Of a stretch of DNA of 64,000 nt, positions 44,167 to 52,463 are shown in pieces. The stretch is from NCBI GenBank assembly GCA_964577115.1, contig CAZNXJ010000021.1, positions 1 through 64,000 of the forward strand. Reading direction: 5' to 3'. The position numbers and the translations under genes are program-made. The stretch is from CAZNXJ01 sp964577115 (lineage in GTDB: Bacteria; Planctomycetota; Planctomycetia; Pirellulales; Pirellulaceae). The notes under the pieces were generated by a model. It worked only from the letters and a program-made list of their open reading frames with translations. It was not told the DNA's origin and searched no databases. The first letter of the stretch is position 1. Each line of letters begins with the position of its first letter.

Positions 44167-45591
44167 ATGAAGATGTTCCTTGCCGGTGCGTGGCGCGAAA
44201 GCGCTACGACGATCGAGGTCCGTTCGCCCTACGACAACGAGCTCATCGACACCGTACCGCAGGCCACGCCCGACGACATCGACCGGGCGCTCGCAGCGGC
44301 TCAGGACGGCGCAGAAGTCATGCGCGCGACGAGCGCCTACGAGCGATTTCGGATCCTGCGCCGAACGGCAGATCTCCTAGCCGCTCGCCAACAGCAATTT
44401 GCCGAGCTGATCAGCCGCGAAGAAGGCAAAACGCTGCGCGAGGGGTTAGCCGAGGTGCAGCGTGCCGCCGATACGCTGGAGCTTTCGGCCGAAGAAGCGC
44501 GGCGGCTCGGCGGAGAAAGCCTCTCGCTCGACGCGGCTCCGAACGGCGCCGACAAGTTCGGCTTCACACTGCGCGTGCCGTGCGGCGTGGTCGTCGCCAT
44601 CACGCCGTTCAATTTCCCGCTGAATCTCGTCTGCCATAAAGTTGGCCCCGCGCTAGCCGCCGGCAACTCGGTCATCATCAAACCCGCCTCCGATACGCCG
44701 CTCTCTGCGCTCATGCTGGTCGAACTACTGATCGAAGCCGGCCTCCCGCCGCTCGGCGTTGCCTGCATCACTGGCCGCGGCGGCGACCTTGGCCGTCAGC
44801 TTTGCGCCGACCCGCGTGTGCGGAAGATCACGTTTACCGGCAGCGCGGAAGTGGGGCGTTCCATCTGCGAAGCCGCCGGGCTGAAACGCGTCACCATGGA
44901 GCTCGGCTCAAATAGCCCGTTGATCGTCATGGACGACGCCGACCTGTCGCAGGCGACCGCAACCGCCATCGCCAGCGGCTACAGCAACGCCGGCCAGGTT
45001 TGCATTTCCGCTCAACGCGTGATCGCCGATCAGCGGATCTACGACGAGCTTGTTGAGCGGCTTGGGCCGGCCGCCGACCAACTGGTAACGGGCAACCCGC
45101 TCGACACCCGCACCGACATGGGACCGATGATTCGCGAGCGCGACGCCGAACGTGTGCAGCAGTGGATTGACGAAGCCGTTCAGCAAGGCGCGCGGCTCGT
45201 GTGCGGCGGAGCACGGCAAGGGACGTTCGTCCGGCCGACGGTACTGGCCGACGTGCGTCCCGAGATGCGTGTCAGCCGGGAAGAATTGTTCGGTCCCGCG
45301 GTGGTCGTCACACCCGTGGCGAACATCGACGAAGCGGTTGCGCTGGCAAACGATTCACGCTACGGTCTCAGCGCTGCGGTGTTTACGCAGAACCTTGAGC
45401 GCGCCTTGTACTTCGCCGAGCGGCTCGAGAGCGGCAACATCCATATTAATGGCGGACCGGGTTGGCGCGCCGATCTGATGCCGTACGGAGGAATGAAAGA
45501 AAGCGGCTTCGGCAAGGAAGGGCCGAAATACGCCGTCGAAGCCATGACCGAGCTGAAAACTGTGGTGATCCACCGGGGGTCGGCACGATGA
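44167..45591 (+). CDS. NAD(P)-dependent aldehyde dehydrogenase family protein
   Basis: The 474-aa product is a full-length aldehyde dehydrogenase. It has the cofactor loop FTGSAEVGRSI, the general-base Glu245 in MELGSNSPLIV and the nucleophile Cys279 in NAGQVCISAQRV. PFNFPLNLVCHKVGPALAAG and the terminal MPYGGMKESGFGKEG are typical of the lactaldehyde/GapN-like branch. The aldehyde substrate is unknown. GGGGAGA lies about 8 nt upstream of the ATG. It overlaps the histidine kinase gene by 4 bases (ATGA), so the enzyme and the redox-sensing pair are probably one transcript. Confidence 0.94.
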   Translation: MKMFLAGAWRESATTIEVRSPYDNELIDTVPQATPDDIDRALAAAQDGAEVMRATSAYERFRILRRTADLLAARQQQFAELISREEGKTLREGLAEVQRAADTLELSAEEARRLGGESLSLDAAPNGADKFGFTLRVPCGVVVAITPFNFPLNLVCHKVGPALAAGNSVIIKPASDTPLSALMLVELLIEAGLPPLGVACITGRGGDLGRQLCADPRVRKITFTGSAEVGRSICEAAGLKRVTMELGSNSPLIVMDDADLSQATATAIASGYSNAGQVCISAQRVIADQRIYDELVERLGPAADQLVTGNPLDTRTDMGPMIRERDAERVQQWIDEAVQQGARLVCGGARQGTFVRPTVLADVRPEMRVSREELFGPAVVVTPVANIDEAVALANDSRYGLSAAVFTQNLERALYFAERLESGNIHINGGPGWRADLMPYGGMKESGFGKEGPKYAVEAMTELKTVVIHRGSAR

Positions 45592-46940
45592 CCTCGGCGG
45601 CATCCATTCTCGAGCGTGCCGGAAGCCTGCCCGCCATCAGTCCGGTCGCCAATACGAGTTGGCTGGTGCGGCTCCGCTGGGTCGCCATCGGCGGCCAACT
45701 CGCGACAATCGCGGTCGTCTTGCTGCTGTTCGACATCGAGCTACGTGCGGCGCCGCTGTTCGCGCTGATCGGCGTCACGACCGTGTCGAACATTTTGTTT
45801 CAATGGTGGCATCGCGAAAGTAACGGCGAGGAGCGGACGGACGACGCCGAAGAGCCGCCGCGAGCGCTGCTGCTGATTCTCGCGCTCGATCTTCTCACGC
45901 TGACTGGCCTGCTCTATTTCTCCGGCGGGCCGCACAATCCGTTCACGGTGTTCTACTTCGTCAATCTGGCTCTGGCCGCCGTGGTGTTACCCGGCTACGG
46001 AAGCTGGGCATTGACGGGGCTGGCCATCGCCTGCTTCTCGGCACTGACCTGGCTGGGCTACGTTCCCGTACCGCAGCTCGAACTCGTCCCGCTCGCCACC
46101 AACCGCTCGTCGCTCGAAATCTGGCGCTTGGGACTCGTTGTCGCGTTCGCCACCTGCGCGGTCGTCATCTGCTATTTCATCACGCGTGTGACGGCCGAGC
46201 TGCGACAGCGGGAACAGGAGCTGCGCGTGGCCGAGCAAAAGCGGGCGCAAAGCGAACGGTTAGAGGCTCTCGCGACGCTGGCGGCCGGCGCCGGCCACGA
46301 ATTGGCGTCCCCCCTTTCGACGATCGCCGTGATCGCCAACGACTTGGCTCGGCATCTCGAAGGCTCGAACGTCGCCAGCTCGGTCATCGAAGACGTGGCG
46401 CTGATCCGCAGCGAACTGGCCCACTGCCGCTCGATCCTCGACCGCATGTCGGGCAGCGCAGGTCAGGCAGCGGGCGAGCAGGTGGGGACCTGGCGGCTCG
46501 ATCGCATCATCCAGGAAGTCGTCGATGGCCTGCGGCGTGCCGAAAACGTCCGCGTCGAAGGGCTCGAACGCGTCGGAGCGCGTACGCTGTTCGTTCCGCT
46601 CCAAGGCCTCGCCCAGGCCCTGCGGGGACTCGTGCAAAACGGACTCGACGCCTCCGAGCTGGGGCAGATCGTTGTGATCGACGTGGACGCGACGCCGGAC
46701 GAAGTCATCATCCGCGTTCGCGACCAGGGGAAGGGCATGTCGCCCGACGAGAGCGCGCGCGCCGGTCAGCCGTTTTTCACGACCAAAGAGCCAGGGCAGG
46801 GGATGGGCCTCGGCCTGTTTTTGACGCGTAACGTCATCGAACGGCTCGGCGGCACACTGCGACTCGACTCGACGCTCGGCCAAGGAACCACCGCGGAAGT
46901 GCGGTTACCCACTCGGCAAAAACTCGGTTCCAGTTCATAG
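45588..46940 (+). CDS. RegB/PrrB-type redox-sensing histidine kinase
   Basis: The 450-aa product has six predicted TM helices in the first 210 residues and a cytoplasmic kinase. The RegB-specific quinone-sensing heptad GGPHNPF lies at residues 113-119, between TM helices. The H-box AGHELASPLSTIAVIANDL contains the phospho-acceptor His237. Cys280 in LAHCRSILDRMSG matches the redox-active Cys of RegB. The ATPase part has N and G boxes (LVQNGLDAS, DQGKGMS, GMGLGLFLTRNVIERLGG). The start ATG overlaps the upstream stop. It should phosphorylate the RegA-like regulator next door according to quinone or oxygen state. Confidence 0.92.
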   Translation: MTSAASILERAGSLPAISPVANTSWLVRLRWVAIGGQLATIAVVLLLFDIELRAAPLFALIGVTTVSNILFQWWHRESNGEERTDDAEEPPRALLLILALDLLTLTGLLYFSGGPHNPFTVFYFVNLALAAVVLPGYGSWALTGLAIACFSALTWLGYVPVPQLELVPLATNRSSLEIWRLGLVVAFATCAVVICYFITRVTAELRQREQELRVAEQKRAQSERLEALATLAAGAGHELASPLSTIAVIANDLARHLEGSNVASSVIEDVALIRSELAHCRSILDRMSGSAGQAAGEQVGTWRLDRIIQEVVDGLRRAENVRVEGLERVGARTLFVPLQGLAQALRGLVQNGLDASELGQIVVIDVDATPDEVIIRVRDQGKGMSPDESARAGQPFFTTKEPGQGMGLGLFLTRNVIERLGGTLRLDSTLGQGTTAEVRLPTRQKLGSSS

Positions 46941-47014
46941 TGAAAAGGAGGAAGCCAGGAAGCGCGTTCGCACCGGCGTGGACGCGCGGCGCGAGCGCTT
47001 CGCAGAGGGCAGCT

Positions 47015-47620
47015 ATGCAAGATCACGCAAACAATCTCGTTCCCCACCTGCAAGGCGAGGCACAGGCAGGCGCGCCCCCGGTATTCGGCGCGAAACGGCT
47101 GCTGCTGGTCGACGACAGTTTCGCCTTTCGCGAACGGCTGGCGCGAGCGTTCCGCGAGCGGGGTTTCGAAGTCGCGACGGCGGCGAACTACAGCGAGGGC
47201 ATGCAGCAGGCGCGCGCGATGCGGCCCGAGCTGGCCGTGGTGGACCTGCGGATGCCCGGCCCCTCGGGGCTCGAACTGGTGCGCGACCTGATCAAACTCG
47301 ACCCCACGATGCGCGTCCTGGTGCTCACCGGGTTTGGCAGCATCGCGACCGCTATCGACGCAGTGCGGCTCGGTGCGACCAACTACCTGCCCAAGCCGGC
47401 GGACGCCGACGATATCCTGGCGGCCTTCCAGCGCGGCGAAGTCGATGTCGCTCAGCAGCCGACAACGAACCACGATGTCCCGAGCCTCGCACGGGCCGAA
47501 TGGGAACATATCCACCGCGTGCTCGCCGACTGCGGCGGTAACATCTCCGAGGCCGCTCGGCGACTGGGCATCCATCGCCGCTCACTCCAGCGCAAGCTCC
47601 GCAAGCGCGCTCCCGAGTAA
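47015..47620 (+). CDS. RegA/PrrA-type response regulator
   Basis: The 201-aa product has a receiver domain (LLLVDDSFAFRERLARAF, phospho-acceptor Asp77 in VVDLRMPG, Thr in LTGFGS, Lys in LPKPAD). A short linker is followed by a Fis-type helix-turn-helix, LARAEWEHIHRVLADCGGNI and SEAARRLGIHRRSLQRKLRK, diagnostic of the RegA/ActR/PrrA family. It should activate or repress redox-related genes. ATG 47015 has AGAGGG upstream; a GTG at 46940 overlapping the kinase stop would add 25 residues unlike the family. Confidence 0.93.
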   Translation: MQDHANNLVPHLQGEAQAGAPPVFGAKRLLLVDDSFAFRERLARAFRERGFEVATAANYSEGMQQARAMRPELAVVDLRMPGPSGLELVRDLIKLDPTMRVLVLTGFGSIATAIDAVRLGATNYLPKPADADDILAAFQRGEVDVAQQPTTNHDVPSLARAEWEHIHRVLADCGGNISEAARRLGIHRRSLQRKLRKRAPE

Positions 47621-47688
47621 AAACCGAACCCGCGCCGAGTTCGCGGAATTCAGCACCACGTCGCAGCCCCCTCCTGTCCCCCTCGGCG

Positions 47689-48354
47689 TTACCCAAAATC
47701 GCCGTCCGTGGTCACCATGTCACGTACCGCCGCAAACCACCGTGCCGCCTCGCGCAGCGAAACGGCCTCGAGAACGTTTCGCACCTCGAGCTTCTCCACA
47801 ATCTGCGTCCGCTGGCTGCGCACCGTGTTCGGGCTCGTCCCGAAATGGTCCGCAATCCGCTGCACGTTCCAGCCTTCCGCCAGGCGGTCAAACACCTCGC
47901 GTTCTCGCCCGGTGAGCCGTTCGAAGGCCCGCAGCCGCTCGGGCAGCTCACGCGTTAAACTCGCGAGCCGCTCATAGCGTTCGGCTGTCGCGAGCAGCCG
48001 GCGAGCAGCTGCGCGGAGGTCGGCCGGCCAGGGATGTAGCCGAGCCGCTCCGGCCGCCCAGCAGCGCGCCGCCCAGCTCGACGAGCCCAGATAGATAACC
48101 GGAGTGAGCAGCCCGCGCTGACGGAGCCGCAGCGGGAGTTCGAGGGGGGTCGAGCCGACCGTTGGGCCGAGCGTGGGAGAATTCTCGAGCAGCCCCACGG
48201 CGCACAGGCCGGGGGCATCAAGCGCCGTGGGCAAGTAATGCTCCACGTCGGAAAAGTACCGCACATGCCGACCCGCGGCGCTTAGGGCACTGCGGAGGCT
48301 GATCAAGGGCGCGGTCGGCCATGCGATCAGGTCGATTGCCGCAGGTCGTTCCAT
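47689..48354 (-). CDS. LuxR-type transcription regulator with degenerate receiver
   Basis: The 221-aa product ends in a LuxR/GerE helix-turn-helix (LTGREREVFDRLAEGWNVQR, then IADHFGTSPNTVRSQRTQIV). The N-terminal 115 residues have receiver-like spacing, but the acidic pocket is lost (LIAWPTAP where VDDD would be), the phospho-Asp position reads VGLLENSP, and the usual KP reads HPW. So phosphorylation is unlikely. It resembles FixJ-type architecture. Convergent with the RegA gene. Confidence 0.85.
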   Translation of the reverse strand: MERPAAIDLIAWPTAPLISLRSALSAAGRHVRYFSDVEHYLPTALDAPGLCAVGLLENSPTLGPTVGSTPLELPLRLRQRGLLTPVIYLGSSSWAARCWAAGAARLHPWPADLRAAARRLLATAERYERLASLTRELPERLRAFERLTGREREVFDRLAEGWNVQRIADHFGTSPNTVRSQRTQIVEKLEVRNVLEAVSLREAARWFAAVRDMVTTDGDFG

Positions 48355-48525
48355 CGTCTCGTTCTCGTGTTCCGGTGCAGCTTCGGGGCGCCCCCAGCGA
48401 AGTCACTGTAGCAAACCGGAATGACAACATACGGTCACACGAGAAACTGGTTCCGCGCGGAATTCGGACAACGTGGCTCTTGGTCGCGAGCTGGCGACCC
48501 GCCGCGACGGTTCGGATTGGCCTGG

Positions 48526-49956
48526 CTACTGCGACTGCCGAGCGGCTGCGACCTCGGACGCGAGCGTATCGACGAGGTTGGGCTGGAGATAACGGATGAG
48601 CTGGTCCTGGGTCTGTGAGAAGAGCGTGTCGATGCGCGCCTGCATGCGCGGGTTATCGGTGAGGACGGTTTGCCGAGCCCGCTCGAGCCGGCTGCGGAGG
48701 TCGCCGAGCGAATCGAGAGCGCGGAGCCGGTCGACCAGCGCCTGGGCATCGTCGAGCCGCCCTTCTTGGAGGCTACGGCGGATGCGCGCGGCGAGCAGCT
48801 CACGTTGGGCGACGAGATCCACGAGCGTCGCCTGCACGCCCCGCACCAGCGCCTCGGCCTGCAAGCGTGTCTCGTCATTCAACAGGCGCACCGTCGCGAC
48901 TTCGCTCGTTCCGGCCACGAGCGGTAAACGAGCCAACAGGGCTCCGCCGCTGCGAACATAGAGAATCTCAAGCGGCTTTTCGCCAACCGCCACTTCCACG
49001 CGTCCGCGCCAGTCCGTGTAACCGATCAGGCGCGTCTCCTCGGTGTCCGGATCCTTCCCGTAGATGGCATAGCCCACGAGCGGCTCCGGCGGATCGGTCT
49101 TCGTCAGCACCTCGACTTCCGTCACATCGGCCACGCGGTGCAGGCCGAGCGCGAAGCGCTGCACGCGACTGCTCACGCGGCCGCCAAGATACGCGCGGTT
49201 GATCGAGTGGATTTGCGCGCCGAGCAGAGCGCCGTCGACCTGGTTCACGGCGAGCAGCGTCCAGTCGAGCATGCGGACACCCCCGGGGCGCGGGTTCCCG
49301 TAGCGGTCGTTCTGGCGCACGACAGCCGACATTACGTCACCCGGCTGGATAGCGGACGGACAATAGTCGTCGACGATGAGCCCACCGGCGCGCAGGCGTA
49401 GCTGCGCTTTGTCGCCTTCGACGTGCTCGATGCGGGCGAGCGGCGTGAATGCGGCCGCCGCCGTGTCAAACACGGCGCTCGCCAGCATTTCATGTTGCCG
49501 CACGGTGCGCTGCCGCACCGGACTGAGCACGCGTGTCGCCACGTCGAGCTCGCGCGTCCACACTCGATACTCGCTCGGCGAGGCTCGGACGCCCACCATG
49601 AGCAGCTTGTCGAAGTCGTCGAGCTTGATCTCGGCGTCGAACAGCATCTGTTCGGTGAACTCGTCCAATTGCTCACAAATCGGCGCGCGCCAGAGAGCCG
49701 GCGCCGGCTCAATACTCAGCTGCCAGGTGGCTCCGGCCAGCACGCGCGCTCGCGCACGGGCCGAGTCCTCGAAACGGGCGAGGAAATCGTCGCCGAGCAG
49801 CGGTGACTGATTTGTGGCCACCCAGACATGTATCCGGTACGGCGAATACTCCCAGGCCTCCTGGGCCTGCCCAAAGTGCGCGGGCAGCAACACCAGCGCC
49901 ACCAGCATGGCCGCGCAGCCGCGGAGCCGCCATCCTCGGCGGGCGGCTCGATACAT
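48526..49956 (-). CDS. Secreted protein of unknown function, last gene of the ExbBD/PQQ cluster
   Basis: The 476-aa product has a signal peptide (MYRAARRGWRLRGCAAMLVA... to AQAQ). The body has no recognised domain. A middle part (about 170-370) looks beta-rich and contains GDKAQLRLRAGGLIVDDYCP and GYAIYGKDPDTEETRLIGYT. The C-terminal 110 residues form a long helical or coiled-coil region (LVDLVAQRELLAARIRRSLQ). I chose the ATG that starts the signal peptide. A GTG pair at 49981-49986 with GGGGAG just upstream, overlapping the end of the previous gene, is an alternative start and would imply coupling. It is 33 to 3 nt from the previous stop. Confidence 0.75.
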   Translation of the reverse strand: MYRAARRGWRLRGCAAMLVALVLLPAHFGQAQEAWEYSPYRIHVWVATNQSPLLGDDFLARFEDSARARARVLAGATWQLSIEPAPALWRAPICEQLDEFTEQMLFDAEIKLDDFDKLLMVGVRASPSEYRVWTRELDVATRVLSPVRQRTVRQHEMLASAVFDTAAAAFTPLARIEHVEGDKAQLRLRAGGLIVDDYCPSAIQPGDVMSAVVRQNDRYGNPRPGGVRMLDWTLLAVNQVDGALLGAQIHSINRAYLGGRVSSRVQRFALGLHRVADVTEVEVLTKTDPPEPLVGYAIYGKDPDTEETRLIGYTDWRGRVEVAVGEKPLEILYVRSGGALLARLPLVAGTSEVATVRLLNDETRLQAEALVRGVQATLVDLVAQRELLAARIRRSLQEGRLDDAQALVDRLRALDSLGDLRSRLERARQTVLTDNPRMQARIDTLFSQTQDQLIRYLQPNLVDTLASEVAAARQSQ

Positions 49957-49988
49957 GTCGCGAATTCTGCCGGTCTCGAGCACCACCG

Positions 49989-52388
49989 TTACTCCCCGGA
50001 CAACACGGGTTCGAGTTGCCACTGTTCGATGTTCTGGTAAAGCGACACGGTCTCGTTTTCGATGCCCTGCAAGGTTCGACTGTAGGCGTAATGTTCGACA
50101 AGTTGCCAGAGTGGAATAACGGTCACTTCGGCGTAGGCGAGCTGGTGGAGCTGCTGGAGCCGGTCACGCGCTTCACGCCACGTGCGCGCTTCTTGCAGGC
50201 GGCGTAGTGCGAGGCCGATGTAGGGGCTGGTGGTGCCCGAGATGCCTTCGCGGCCGAGCACCAACTGCGCGTCCACCACGGGCTCGCTGACGTTCATCGC
50301 AACATACAGCAGATCGTACTCGCCACTCGGGTCCGTCACCTCGCCCGGGGGCAACTGCTTCGTTTGGCAGGGAATGTTCAGCGCCTCGAGCTGCCGCGCA
50401 ATGATCTCGCAAGCGAACCGCGCCACCGCGTCTTCAGGGTGAGCGAGAATGAGTGGTTTGAGCTGCGGCGCAGGTTCTTCGTTCTTCTCCGCCAGCTGCT
50501 CGAGCTGGTTCTGAGCCATGCGCGTTAGCAGCGTCGCCACGCCCGGGTCAAAGGGCCGCTCGGCCAGCTCGACGTTATACGCGTAACCAATCGGATCGTC
50601 GGGCCCGCGCCCCGGCGGAAACGGCCCCGTGATCACTCGGCAACCATCCACCGACTGCCCTTTCAGCAATCCAGCGAGAATGAGCTGCCTTGGAATCGCA
50701 TGCACGAGTGCTCGCCGAAACGTCGCGTTGTCCAGGTACGGATTCTTGAGATTGGGTACGAGCATGTGGAGGGTCGGCAGGGCGTAGGGCCGCACGATGA
50801 CATTCGCATCTTGTCGCAAGACCGCCGCATCGGCGGGAAACAACCGATCAATCGCGTAGACCTCACCGCCGCGCAGCGCCGCCACGGCGTCGGCCGGATC
50901 CTCGAAGAATCGCTCGCGCACTTCTGCCGGCATGGTCGGCGTCCCACCGACAAAATCCGCGTTGCGCACGAATCGTGTGACGCTCGGATCGCCACTCTCG
51001 TCGGCGGGCAACAGATCATACGGCCGCAGGCTCCTGGCCCACGGCGGGTCGCCGGCGACAAGCGGCACTTGGAGGTAGCCCTGCGGCACGACGTGGGGGC
51101 GCCGCAGCAGCGCCTCGACCCGATACACACCCGAGACACGCACGCTACCGACCAGATCCGCCCACGGCGCATAATACAGCGGGCTGGACACGTCAGCCAT
51201 GGCGAGCAGCCGCTGCGCGATTTCGTAGCCGGTGGGTATCTGCGCCGCTTGGCCGGAGCCGCCCGCCGGTTCTGGCCGCAACTGGAGGGCAACCTGACGG
51301 TAGTCGTCGCTGTGTTCGACGGTGCCGAGCGGCGAGCGGTATTCGCCCCCTTCCGCGCCCGGGGCTACGAACTCGACCAGCAACCGATTCGTCAAACGCC
51401 CGGTGCGGCGCGCGGCCCAGTTCAGCCGATTCGACGGATCCGGCTCGACGGCCCGCTGGAGCACCGCGATCGTCGCGATGGGATAGCGCTGGAGCGTCTC
51501 GCGCGCGAGGGCGACCGCTCCTTCCAGATCGGGCCATATGCGCAGTACCTGACGAGCGGCCAGTTGGGCTTCGAGCAGCTTGTTTTCGTTGAGCAGATGG
51601 CGCACCTCCTCGGCCTTCTTCCGCGCGTCGGCGATGATGCGATTGCGCCATTCGGCCACGGCCGGAATCGTGGCGTCCCCGTATTGTCGGCTTAGTCGCG
51701 TGAGGAGCGTGCGCGCCGCGTCATAGTTGCCAGCCGTGACGTACTGCCGCAGCAGAATATTTGCGACGGCCGAAAGGGCGGACGTCACCGAGCGGCCACT
51801 CGGCGACGTGTAGCCGTTGTTGCGCCGAAACAGTTCCTCAAGCGTCGATAGGGCCTCGGCATACTCTTGCTTCGAGACCGAATCCGACGCGCTGGCGAAC
51901 AGGTAGGTCTGGATTGCCGGGTCCAAGCCTTCCACATGGGGGTACTTGTCCAGCAGGAACGCGTAATGCCGAAAGGCCTCGTTGAACTGTCCTGCGGCCG
52001 TCAAGCGATTGGCTTCGGCGAGCACCAGTTCCTCGAAGAGCTCCAGATTTTCAATCTCGGCCCAGCGAATCGAACGCTCGTCGACCGGATCGCTTTCGAG
52101 GCGCACGCGGAGTGAGCCGCTCGTTTGCGGGATGACTTTCCGGCCGGGTAGTTCGAGCGGCAGGATGCGGTGCTGCGAGCCGTCGCGCTTGAGCGTAATC
52201 AGATCGAAGGGCGTCTGGAGATAAATCGGCCGGTCATCGCCCTCCTGCGCACGCAGCTCGGTGCGCGCGGCCAGCAGGGTAAGGAGCGGCACGAGGCACG
52301 CCAGCACAGGCGCGAACGTGCGCAGGCGCCGCGCGTCCATCGCTGGCGATCGTAAACCTTCCCTTGCCGCTCGTACTATTCTTCGCAT
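49989..52388 (-). CDS. Extracytoplasmic solute-binding-like (SBP_bac_5-type) protein with long N-terminal region
   Basis: The 799-aa product begins with an export signal. The first 330 residues are helical and TPR-like (FEELVLAEANRLTAAGQFNE, YAFLLDKYPHVEG). The remainder resembles the peptide/nickel-binding proteins of ABC importers: GGEVYAIDRLFPADAAVLRQ, LPTLHMLVPNLKNPYLDNAT, FRRALVHAIPRQLILAGLLK and the C-terminal PLWQLVEHYAYSRTLQGIEN. No ABC permease or ATPase genes are nearby, so it may serve the ExbB/ExbD machine rather than an ABC importer. It is 75 nt downstream of the PQQ-propeller gene. Confidence 0.8.
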   Translation of the reverse strand: MRRIVRAAREGLRSPAMDARRLRTFAPVLACLVPLLTLLAARTELRAQEGDDRPIYLQTPFDLITLKRDGSQHRILPLELPGRKVIPQTSGSLRVRLESDPVDERSIRWAEIENLELFEELVLAEANRLTAAGQFNEAFRHYAFLLDKYPHVEGLDPAIQTYLFASASDSVSKQEYAEALSTLEELFRRNNGYTSPSGRSVTSALSAVANILLRQYVTAGNYDAARTLLTRLSRQYGDATIPAVAEWRNRIIADARKKAEEVRHLLNENKLLEAQLAARQVLRIWPDLEGAVALARETLQRYPIATIAVLQRAVEPDPSNRLNWAARRTGRLTNRLLVEFVAPGAEGGEYRSPLGTVEHSDDYRQVALQLRPEPAGGSGQAAQIPTGYEIAQRLLAMADVSSPLYYAPWADLVGSVRVSGVYRVEALLRRPHVVPQGYLQVPLVAGDPPWARSLRPYDLLPADESGDPSVTRFVRNADFVGGTPTMPAEVRERFFEDPADAVAALRGGEVYAIDRLFPADAAVLRQDANVIVRPYALPTLHMLVPNLKNPYLDNATFRRALVHAIPRQLILAGLLKGQSVDGCRVITGPFPPGRGPDDPIGYAYNVELAERPFDPGVATLLTRMAQNQLEQLAEKNEEPAPQLKPLILAHPEDAVARFACEIIARQLEALNIPCQTKQLPPGEVTDPSGEYDLLYVAMNVSEPVVDAQLVLGREGISGTTSPYIGLALRRLQEARTWREARDRLQQLHQLAYAEVTVIPLWQLVEHYAYSRTLQGIENETVSLYQNIEQWQLEPVLSGE

Positions 52389-52463
52389 GGCCTCTCGCCT
52401 CACGCCGTGCAGCGGAGTGTCCGTTGCTCGCTTCCTGGTACCCACATTGCTGAGTACATGCCG

